Source of the DNA: Gracilariopsis chorda
Taxonomy: Eukaryota > Rhodophyta > Florideophyceae > Gracilariales > Gracilariaceae
Length of the DNA: 21,864 nucleotides
Reading direction: 5' to 3'
NCBI GenBank assembly: GCA_003194525.1
Contig: NBIV01000768.1
Coordinates: 1 to 21,864 of the forward strand
The notes beneath the pieces are model-generated. The model had not been told where the DNA came from and did not search any database. It worked only from the letters and a program-made list of their open reading frames with translations. Below, in pieces: positions 1-7,096 of this stretch. The position numbers and the translations under genes are program-made. How positions within the stretch are numbered: position 1 is the stretch's first letter; each line of letters opens with the position of its first letter.

Positions 1-744
1 TTTAGGGGTTTTAGGGGCTTTAGCTCCTTCCCTTGAGGGTTTTTTATTCCCTTTAGGGGTATCCTTGGCCTTCCCAGAGCGGAGAGCAGCTATCTCCTTC
101 TTCATTGAATGGACCTCCTTGCGCAGCCGATCGACTCCTTCAGGAGCCTCCACTTCATCGGCCTCGGCAGCAGCATTCTTCAGGAGGTCCGCTGCTTTCT
201 TCTCTCTGGTGACAAAGTCCTTGAAGACTGAAGCGACATCGTTATCCCTTTTCTGCTCCTGGAGTTGGTTTAGAAAGTTGGTCATGTAGCGTTGGACCAG
301 GGAGGGGATACCCGAGGGTTGGAGATCGTCAAGGAGTCCTGCGGCATAAGTGAGTGCCTCGTGGACTTTTTCCTTGGTGTCTTTGACGATCTGATCCTTC
401 TCGGCCTGAAGCTGATTCACTTCTTTGTTTCGGAGTACGATGGCGACATCGAGTACATCCTTTGTGAATTTTTCAGCCAGGGAGTCAAACTTCTCACGGA
501 ATTCATTCGCCATGGTCGCTGGGATTTGTGGCATTCGCGGCGCCACAAACCCTTTCGGCAGCGTTCCATTTCGTCGATGTTCAGAGTGCTGATTCAGAAC
601 GACGCGGCGAGAGGCAATCTTCTTCTCAATATCTTCTATCCGTTTGCCGAGGGGTGCAGTGACGGTGTGAAGGTGCTCCTCAATCGAGCTGTAAATCCCG
701 TCGTTCGAAGCGGCGTTGGAAGCCGAACGGGTGCCGGGAGCCAT
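1..744 (-). CDS. ORF1 of unit 0, N-terminal part only
   Basis: The frame is open from the ATG (bases 744-742) to the window edge, giving 248 codons without a break. It matches the other copies up to the lysine- and proline-rich segment. The rest of the gene lies outside the window, so whether this copy is intact is unknown. The start is the ATG in an ACC-ATG-G context. An open extension of 18 codons upstream has only a TTG and is not used here. Confidence 0.8.
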   Translation of the reverse strand, partial: MAPGTRSASNAASNDGIYSSIEEHLHTVTAPLGKRIEDIEKKIASRRVVLNQHSEHRRNGTLPKGFVAPRMPQIPATMANEFREKFDSLAEKFTKDVLDVAIVLRNKEVNQLQAEKDQIVKDTKEKVHEALTYAAGLLDDLQPSGIPSLVQRYMTNFLNQLQEQKRDNDVASVFKDFVTREKKAADLLKNAAAEADEVEAPEGVDRLRKEVHSMKKEIAALRSGKAKDTPKGNKKPSREGAKAPKTPK

Positions 745-846
745 GGTAGAGGGTGGCGGATGGCTGAGAAGAGACTGGCGACGGCAACTGTCCCGCAAAA
801 GGGGTTTTTAGGTTGAAATGTTGCGGTGGATGTGCGGCGTCGCTGT

Positions 847-917
847 GAGGGAAAAGGAGGGAGGGGGGGAGGAGGGAAAGGGAAGGGGCGGGGAAGGGGA
901 AAGGGAAGGGAGAGAGA
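847..917 (+). repeat. Purine tract (pyrimidine tract in the unit 0 leader RNA)
   Basis: This is a run of A and G interrupted only by C889, with many GGG-GGGGGGG blocks. On the coding strand it is a C/U-rich stretch between the hammerhead and the ATG. It is one G shorter than in most units. The plus strand could form a G-quadruplex; that is inference from the G-runs. Confidence 0.75.
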
Positions 918-944
918 CGGCTTAAGGCTTAGACAGTTGACTTG

Positions 945-980
945 GGCAGAGCGCTTTCGTCTTTATGACTCATCAGTGCC
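945..980 (-). ncRNA. Hammerhead ribozyme, junction 0/1
   Basis: The 36-nt core is identical to that described in full at 9890-9925. Cleavage is predicted between 949 and 948 and would release the 5' end of unit 0. Confidence 0.88.
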
Positions 981-1035
981 TCGGTTGGTGGTGAGGAGAG
1001 ATGAGGGGAGAAGGGATTCCACTAGGCGGGTAGCC

Positions 1036-1043
1036 CTTATATA
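1036..1043 (-). promoter_or_regulatory. TATA box TATATAAG (candidate promoter of unit 0)
   Basis: The minus strand reads TATATAAG, a canonical TATA sequence, 56 nt upstream of the hammerhead core and about 290 nt upstream of the unit 0 ATG. At the other junctions the same site reads TACATAAG. A start about 30 nt downstream would put the complete hammerhead in the 5' leader. Promoter function is inferred. Confidence 0.5.
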
Positions 1044-1128
1044 GACCTATTCTACTCACTGCTCTACGTATTACAGCTATGACACCTAGGCCTTGCAGAC
1101 CTTAAAGGACCTGCAGGACCCGCAGGAC

Positions 1129-2953
1129 TCAAAGGTCTTGCTGTATGTCATTGCTGGTGCCTTCCTTCGTTTGTTCCTTGCTCGATATGATCGCCTTGGC
1201 CACCGTTTTGCCTCTTGAATGAATTAGCGTGTGGGGCCACTGTTCCTTGATGGCTGGCCAGATGTACTTCAATGTAGCATACTGGTACAGCCTTTTCCAA
1301 GCTTTCCTTGCGCCTGGATGGAATTGGCATGTCACAAATGGGCCTGGGTTGAACGGTTCCTTTTTCCTATCATTTTGAAGATAGGATTCCCGATCCTTAT
1401 AGCTAACATACTTGATAGCTTCCTTTAGGTATTTCCTCGTGTACCCTCGTTGAGATAGCTTTCCAAAGAGAAAGGCTACCTTCCTTTTCCATACGTCTTC
1501 AGAGTTTGTGTTGCGGAGATAGCGAATCATTTCTCCTTTCACAATACCAATAAAGACGTGTTCCGGATGGTCTGATTTGCCATGGAGATAAAGGAATTTT
1601 GAGATCGGTTTTGTATAAACCATCAAGTCAAGACGATTTTCCTTATAAAACCTTTTTCCTTTGTAGATTTCCAAATCAAGGTATACCGCTCTTCCAGGGC
1701 TTACTACATATGTGAGTGATAGGTTTGTTGAAGCGTTCAGGTATCCCAAAATTTTTTGGGGGTCACCTATGCTCCTTAGAATCATAAACCCATCGTCAAT
1801 ATAGCGCCTCTGAAAGATGATATCCTTGGCAAATCTTCTGAAGATCGGTTGGAACTTGAAATACAGGTACAGATTTGGCAAAAGCCGGAGCTACTGCTGT
1901 TCCTGTTGCTGTACCAGTTTCCTGCTTGTACGTCTTCCCGTCCACTGTTATGAAGTTATTCTTCATAATGAAGCGTAGGACTTGAGCCCAGAAGAAGTTC
2001 TGGGTTTTGGAAGATATGAGGCAAGCATTCCACCAGTGTTCTGCATGCATCATCGATGTCAATGTTAGGGTAACATCTTTCGACATCATAAGTAACGAAG
2101 ATGCAGTCTTTGGGCAGATACAGCTGTTTCCAATTGCCGCACGGCCTGTTTGCTGTTGACAGTGATAACTCTGATACTCTGTACAACCTCATTCAGGACG
2201 GAGCTTAGCCTTTGAGATAAACCACTCAATATGAATGAACATTGAGCGGTTATAGGCCTGCTTCCAAGTGTGGACTTGTGGATCTTCGGAAGGATATAGA
2301 AGGGGTTGGGGCTTTGGCGTTCCTTAGCCTCATCCAAAATCAGTTCCCTTTCCTGTTGAGGTAAGCTTACCTATTCTGGTAAGCCTCACAAGGTTACTGA
2401 AGATCTGCTCATAAGGAAATGAGTTCACTTTAGAGAATACACCCTTGCTTAACTCCCCCTCTACGAGGTTGGAGTATACCTCTTTGTGCATAAGCACCAG
2501 GCCTAGGTTCTTGTCTGAATTCCTTCACAATCCAATTCTTCTTCCGGATGTATTCGAACCCTTTCTTTAAGATGCTAGAAAGGGCTCCGGGCTTCCTAGT
2601 TGAGTTCACCGATTCAACAGCTTCCCTCAGGTCCTCAGAACCATTTCGGAGGTAGACTTAGGTAGCCCTTGTCCCGTCTTCTCGAGTTTCCCAGGAAGCT
2701 TGGAGATAGCTTCGTTGAGGCAGTCCTTGAGTGAAGTCCTTATGGCAAATCCACCACCAACAGAGAGAACTCTTCGTACACAGTACGGTACTTCTTCAAT
2801 CGGGATGCCAATAGGAGTGTTGAACTTCACTTCGTTGGACTGGGAAGAGCGGGGCTTCCGTGGTCTAGTACGGTTTAGTTTGCTTTGGCGCCCCGTTCTG
2901 GAGCGCCTTGCCCGTTTTTCGACTTGTTCTTCTTGGACGGTCCGGCCTTGGAT
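1129..2953 (-). pseudogene. Reverse transcriptase frame of unit 1, six frameshifts
   Basis: This is the RT part of the element protein, closed by a TGA at 1131-1129. Against the intact unit 3 it has an extra T at 1874-1876, 2005-2008 and 2127-2129, an extra A at 2363-2364 and 2518-2519, and a missing C at 2633-2634. All lie in short homopolymers. The pieces together cover all RT motifs, so no large segment is lost. No functional RT can be read as written. The lesion type suggests consensus error as readily as decay. Confidence 0.8.
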
Positions 2954-3720
2954 TTACCCTTACCCGGTTTAGGGGCTTTAGGGGTTTTAGGGGCTTTAGC
3001 TCCTTCCCTTGAGGGTTTTTTATTCCCTTTAGGGGTATCCTTGGCCTTCCCAGAGCGGAGAGCAGCTATCTCCTTCTTCATTGAATGGACCTCCTTGCGC
3101 AGCCGATCGACTCCTTCAGGAGCCTCCACTTCATCGGCCTCGGCAGCAGCATTCTTCAGGAGGTCCGCTGCTTTCTTCTCTCTGGTGACAAAGTCCTTGA
3201 AGACTGAAGCGACATCGTTATCCCTTTTCTGCTCCTGGAGTTGGTTTAGAAAGTTGGTCATGTAGCGTTGGACCAGGGAGGGGATACCCGAGGGTTGGAG
3301 ATCGTCAAGGAGTCCTGCGGCATAAGTGAGTGCCTCGTGGACTTTTTCCTTGGTATCTTTGACGATCTGATCCTTCTCGGCCTGAAGCTGATTCACTTCT
3401 TTGTTTCGGAGTACGATGGCGACATCGAGTACATCCTTTGTGAATTTTTCAGCCAGGGAGTCAAACTTCTCACGGAATTCATTCGCCATGGTCGCTGGGA
3501 TTTGTGGCATTCGCGGCGCCACAAACCCTTTCGGCAGCGTTCCATTTCGTCGATGTTCAGAGTGCTGATTCAGAACGACGCGGCGAGAGGCAATCTTCTT
3601 CTCAATATCTTCTATCCGTTTGCCGAGGGGTGCAGTGACGGTGTGAAGGTGCTCCTCAATCGAGCTGTAAATCCCGTCGTTCGAAGCGGCGTTGGAAGCC
3701 GAACGGGTGCCGGGAGCCAT
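2875..3720 (-). CDS. ORF1 of unit 1, coiled-coil/basic protein, 281 aa
   Basis: Intact ORF1 from the ATG at 3720 to the TAA at 2877-2875, with the same protein as described for unit 5. It ends just past the A5 junction to the RT frame. Confidence 0.7.
   Translation of the reverse strand: MAPGTRSASNAASNDGIYSSIEEHLHTVTAPLGKRIEDIEKKIASRRVVLNQHSEHRRNGTLPKGFVAPRMPQIPATMANEFREKFDSLAEKFTKDVLDVAIVLRNKEVNQLQAEKDQIVKDTKEKVHEALTYAAGLLDDLQPSGIPSLVQRYMTNFLNQLQEQKRDNDVASVFKDFVTREKKAADLLKNAAAEADEVEAPEGVDRLRKEVHSMKKEIAALRSGKAKDTPKGNKKPSREGAKAPKTPKAPKPGKGKSKAGPSKKNKSKNGQGAPERGAKAN
2887..2920 (-). promoter_or_regulatory. Candidate -1 frameshift signal, unit 1 (A5)
   Basis: The G-AAA-AAC heptamer is at 2920-2914, the 6-nt spacer at 2913-2908 and the hairpin at 2907-2887. 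The sequence is the same as the module described for unit 5. Confidence 0.5.
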
Positions 3721-3829
3721 GGTAGAGGGTGGCGGATGGCTGAGAAGAGACTGGCGACGGCAACTGTCCCGCAAAAGGGGTTTTTAGGTTGAAATGTTGC
3801 GGTGGGGATGTGCGGCGTCGCTTCGCGGT

Positions 3830-3901
3830 GAGGGAAAAGGAGGGAGGGGGGGAGGAGGGAAAGGGAAGGGGGCGGGGAAGGGGAAAGGGAAGGGAGAGAG
3901 A
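3830..3901 (+). repeat. Purine tract in the unit 1 leader
   Basis: 72 nt of A/G interrupted only by C3873, with a G7 run and a G5 run. This is the usual length in the array. Confidence 0.75.
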
Positions 3902-3928
3902 CGGCTTAAGGCTTAGACAGTTGACTTG

Positions 3929-3964
3929 GGCAGAGCGCTTTCGTCTTTATGACTCATCAGTGCC
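3929..3964 (-). ncRNA. Hammerhead ribozyme, junction 1/2
   Basis: Core identical to 9890-9925. Predicted cleavage is between 3933 and 3932. Confidence 0.9.
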
Positions 3965-4019
3965 TCGGTTGGTGGTGAGGAGAGATGAGGGGAGAAGGGA
4001 TTCCACTAGGCGGGTAGCC

Positions 4020-4027
4020 CTTATGTA
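4020..4027 (-). promoter_or_regulatory. TATA-like box TACATAAG (candidate promoter of unit 1)
   Basis: This is the same position relative to the hammerhead as the TATATAAG at 1036-1043, with one base changed (G4025 on the plus strand). Confidence 0.35.
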
Positions 4028-4112
4028 GACCTATTCTACTCACTGCTCTACGTATTACAGCTATGACACCTAGGCCTTGCAGACCTTAAAGGACCTGCAG
4101 GACCCGCAGGAC

Positions 4113-5934
4113 TCAAAGGTCTTGCTGTATGTCATTGCTGGTGCCTTCCTTCGTTTGTTCCTTGCTCGATATGATCGCCTTGGCCACCGTTTTGCCTCTT
4201 GAATGAATTAGCGTGTGGGGCCACTGTTCCTTGATGGCTGGCCAGATGTACTTCAATGTAGCATACTGGTACAGCCTTTTCCAAGCTTTCCTTGCGCCTG
4301 GATGGAATTGGCATGTCACAAATGGGCCTGGGTTGAACGGTTCCTTTTTCCTATCATTTTGAAGATAGGATTCCCGATCCTTATAGCTAACATACTTGAT
4401 AGCTTCCTTTAGGTATTTCCTCGTGTACCCTCGTTGAGATAGCTTTCCAAAGAGAAAGGCTACCTTCCTTTTCCATACGTCTTCAGAGTTTGTGTTGCGG
4501 AGATAGCGAATCATTTCTCCTTTCACAATACCAATAAAGACGTGTTCCGGATGGTCTGATTTGCCATGGAGATAAAGGAATTTTGAGATCGGTTTTTGTA
4601 TAAACCATCAAGTCAAGACGATTTTCCTTATAAAACCTTTTTCCTTTGTAGATTTCCAAATCAAGGTATACCGCTCTTCCAGGGCTTACTACATATGTGA
4701 GTGATAGGTTTGTTGAAGCGTTCAGGTATCCCAAAATTTTTTGGGGGTCACCTATGCTCCTTAGAATCATAAACCCATCGTCAATATAGCGCCTCTGAAA
4801 GATGATATCCTTGGCAAATCTTCTGAAGATCGGTTGGAACTTGAAATACAGGTACAGATTGGCAAAAGCCGGAGCTACTGCTGTTCCTGTTGCTGTACCA
4901 GTTTCCTGCTTGTACGTCTTCCCGTCCACTGTTATGAAGTTATTCTTCATAATGAAGCGTAGGACTTGAGCCCAGAAGAAGTTCTGGGTTTGGAAGATAT
5001 GAGGCAAGCATTCCACCAGTGTTCTGCATGCATCATCGATGTCAATGTTAGGGTAACATCTTTCGACATCATAAGTAACGAAGATGCAGTCTTTGGGCAG
5101 ATACAGCTGTTCCAATTGCCGCACGGCCTGTTTGCTGTTGACAGTGATAACTCTGATACTCTGTACAACCTCATTCAGGACGGAGCTTAGCCTTTGAGAT
5201 AAACCACTCAATATGAATGAACATTGAGCGGTTATAGGCCTGCTTCCAAGTGTGGACTTGTGGATCTTCGGAAGGATATAGAAGGGGTTGGGGCTTTGGC
5301 GTTCCTTAGCCTCATCCAAAATCAGTTCCCTTTCCTGTTGAGGTAGCTTACCTATTCTGGTAAGCCTCACAAGGTTACTGAAGATCTGCTCATAAGGAAA
5401 TGAGTTCACTTTAGAGAATACACCCTTGCTTAACTCCCCCTCTACGAGGTTGGAGTATACCTCTTTGTGCATAAGCACCAGGCCTAGGTTCTTGTCTGAT
5501 TCCTTCACAATCCAATTCTTCTTCCGGATGTATTCGAACCCTTTCTTTAAGATGCTAGAAAGGGCTCCGGGCTTCCTAGTTGAGTTCACCGATTCAACAG
5601 CTTCCCTCAGGTCCCTCAGAACCATTTCGGAGGTAGACTTAGGTAGCCCTTGTCCCGTCTTCTCGAGTTTCCCAGGAAGCTTGGAGATAGCTTCGTTGAG
5701 GCAGTCCTTGAGTGAAGTCCTTATGGCAAATCCACCACCAACAGAGAGAACTCTTCGTACACAGTACGGTACTTCTTCAATCGGGATGCCAATAGGAGTG
5801 TTGAACTTCACTTCGTTGGACTGGGAAGAGCGGGGCTTCCGTGGTCTAGTACGGTTTAGTTTGCTTTGGCGCCCCGTTCTGGAGCGCCTTGCCCGTTTTT
5901 CGACTTGTTCTTCTTGGACGGTCCGGCCTTGGAT
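4113..5934 (-). pseudogene. Reverse transcriptase frame of unit 2, one frameshift near the thumb
   Basis: The RT frame is open from 5934 through all catalytic motifs, including YIDD. It then shifts at an extra T in 4593-4597, after the LDLMVYTK segment, and stops at 4483. The remaining 137 aa of C-terminal sequence are readable in the original frame down to the TGA at 4113. The lesion is a single homopolymer base and may be a consensus error. Confidence 0.8.
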
Positions 5935-6701
5935 TTACCCTTACCCGGTTTAGGGGCTTTAGGGGTTTTAGGGGCTTTAGCTCCTTCCCTTGAGGGTTTT
6001 TTATTCCCTTTAGGGGTATCCTTGGCCTTCCCAGAGCGGAGAGCAGCTATCTCCTTCTTCATTGAATGGACCTCCTTGCGCAGCCGATCGACTCCTTCAG
6101 GAGCCTCCACTTCATCGGCCTCGGCAGCAGCATTCTTCAGGAGGTCCGCTGCTTTCTTCTCTCTGGTGACAAAGTCCTTGAAGACTGAAGCGACATCGTT
6201 ATCCCTTTTCTGCTCCTGGAGTTGGTTTAGAAAGTTGGTCATGTAGCGTTGGACCAGGGAGGGGATACCCGAGGGTTGGAGATCGTCAAGGAGTCCTGCG
6301 GCATAAGTGAGTGCCTCGTGGACTTTTTCCTTGGTATCTTTGACGATCTGATCCTTCTCGGCCTGAAGCTGATTCACTTCTTTGTTTCGGAGTACGATGG
6401 CGACATCGAGTACATCCTTTGTGAATTTTTCAGCCAGGGAGTCAAACTTCTCACGGAATTCATTCGCCATGGTCGCTGGGATTTGTGGCATTCGCGGCGC
6501 CACAAACCCTTTCGGCAGCGTTCCATTTCGTCGATGTTCAGAGTGCTGATTCAGAACGACGCGGCGAGAGGCAATCTTCTTCTCAATATCTTCTATCCGT
6601 TTGCCGAGGGGTGCAGTGACGGTGTGAAGGTGCTCCTCAATCGAGCTGTAAATCCCGTCGTTCGAAGCGGCGTTGGAAGCCGAACGGGTGCCGGGAGCCA
6701 T
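5856..6701 (-). CDS. ORF1 of unit 2, 281 aa
   Basis: Intact ORF1 from the ATG at 6701 to the TAA at 5858-5856. It is the same protein as in unit 5. Confidence 0.7.
   Translation of the reverse strand: MAPGTRSASNAASNDGIYSSIEEHLHTVTAPLGKRIEDIEKKIASRRVVLNQHSEHRRNGTLPKGFVAPRMPQIPATMANEFREKFDSLAEKFTKDVLDVAIVLRNKEVNQLQAEKDQIVKDTKEKVHEALTYAAGLLDDLQPSGIPSLVQRYMTNFLNQLQEQKRDNDVASVFKDFVTREKKAADLLKNAAAEADEVEAPEGVDRLRKEVHSMKKEIAALRSGKAKDTPKGNKKPSREGAKAPKTPKAPKPGKGKSKAGPSKKNKSKNGQGAPERGAKAN
5868..5901 (-). promoter_or_regulatory. Candidate -1 frameshift signal, unit 2 (A5)
   Basis: Heptamer at 5901-5895, spacer 5894-5889, hairpin 5888-5868. Confidence 0.5.
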
Positions 6702-6810
6702 GGTAGAGGGTGGCGGATGGCTGAGAAGAGACTGGCGACGGCAACTGTCCCGCAAAAGGGGTTTTTAGGTTGAAATGTTGCGGTGGGGATGTGCGGCGTC
6801 GCTTCGCGGT

Positions 6811-6882
6811 GAGGGAAAAGGAGGGAGGGGGGGAGGAGGGAAAGGGAAGGGGGCGGGGAAGGGGAAAGGGAAGGGAGAGAGA
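6811..6882 (+). repeat. Purine tract in the unit 2 leader
   Basis: 72 nt of A/G interrupted only by C6854. Confidence 0.75.
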
Positions 6883-6909
6883 CGGCTTAAGGCTTAGACA
6901 GTTGACTTG

Positions 6910-6945
6910 GGCAGAGCGCTTTCGTCTTTATGACTCATCAGTGCC
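6910..6945 (-). ncRNA. Hammerhead ribozyme, junction 2/3
   Basis: Core identical to 9890-9925. Predicted cleavage is between 6914 and 6913. This cut would form the 3' end of the unit 3 monomer RNA. Confidence 0.9.
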
Positions 6946-7000
6946 TCGGTTGGTGGTGAGGAGAGATGAGGGGAGAAGGGATTCCACTAGGCGGGTAGCC

Positions 7001-7008
7001 CTTATGTA
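7001..7008 (-). promoter_or_regulatory. TATA-like box TACATAAG (candidate promoter of unit 2)
   Basis: It lies 56 nt upstream of the hammerhead core, as at the other junctions. Confidence 0.35.
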
Positions 7009-7069
7009 GACCTATTCTACTCACTGCTCTACGTATTACAGCTATGACACCTAGGCCTTGCAGACCTTA

Positions 7070-7096
7070 AAGGACCTGCAGGACCCGCAGGACTCA
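7070..7096 (+). repeat. Three 9-nt near-repeats at the stop codon
   Basis: The plus strand reads GGACCTGCA, GGACCCGCA and GGACTCAAA in tandem. The last overlaps the TGA of the unit 3 ORF. The pattern recurs at the same place in every unit. No function is apparent. Confidence 0.5.

Larger units (their letters stand above)
1..948 (-). mobile_element. Unit 0, truncated by the window edge
   Basis: This is the 5' part of the most downstream unit: the leader from the hammerhead cleavage point plus 248 codons of ORF1. Its leader is 8 nt shorter than in the other units: 2 nt lost from the GGGG run near 827, 5 nt (TCGCG) lost near 844, and one G lost near 888. It also has a synonymous change (GAC for GAT) near 367. 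It is the most diverged copy at the base-substitution level. Confidence 0.9.
949..3932 (-). mobile_element. Unit 1 (2,984 bp)
   Basis: This is a complete unit between two predicted cleavage points. It is 4 bp longer than the 2,980-bp norm because the RT region has five one-base insertions and one one-base deletion. Its leader and ORF1 are undamaged. Confidence 0.88.
3933..6913 (-). mobile_element. Unit 2 (2,981 bp)
   Basis: Complete unit. Its only coding differences from the array norm are one extra T at 4593-4597 and the usual A5 at the ORF1/RT junction. Confidence 0.9.
6702..7093. other. 392-bp non-coding junction, units 2/3 (representative)
   Basis: This stretch between the unit 3 stop and the unit 2 ATG represents all junctions. 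In minus-strand order it holds a 3' region (7093-7009) with three 9-nt near-repeats, the TATA-like box (7008-7001), a C/T-rich spacer, the hammerhead (6945-6910), and a leader (6909-6702) with the pyrimidine tract. I see no tRNA, AATAAA signal or other gene. The other junctions are 745-1128 (384 bp), 3721-4112, 9683-10073 (391 bp), 12663-13054, 15643-16034, 18624-19015 and 21606-21864 (cut by the edge). Confidence 0.8.

Noticed and set aside
967..973. TGACTCA palindrome resembling an AP-1/Gcn4 binding site
   Set aside because: It is fully accounted for by the hammerhead core and stem II (CUGAUGA-GUCA read on the minus strand).
1129..2953. Introns or programmed shifts explaining the broken RT frames of units 1, 2, 4 and 7
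   Set aside because: The breaks are isolated one-base homopolymer changes at different places in each copy, and the same positions are intact in other copies.
2968..2999. TTTAGGGG / TTTTAGGGG blocks resembling a telomere repeat
   Set aside because: They are the reverse complement of the codons for the APKTPKAPK-type repeat in ORF1, they stay in frame, and they are too short and irregular for a telomeric tract.
3789..4028. Plus-strand frame of 79 codons rich in Gly/Arg/Lys
   Set aside because: It is a translation of the low-complexity purine tract and the antisense of the hammerhead, and it changes frame with tract length.
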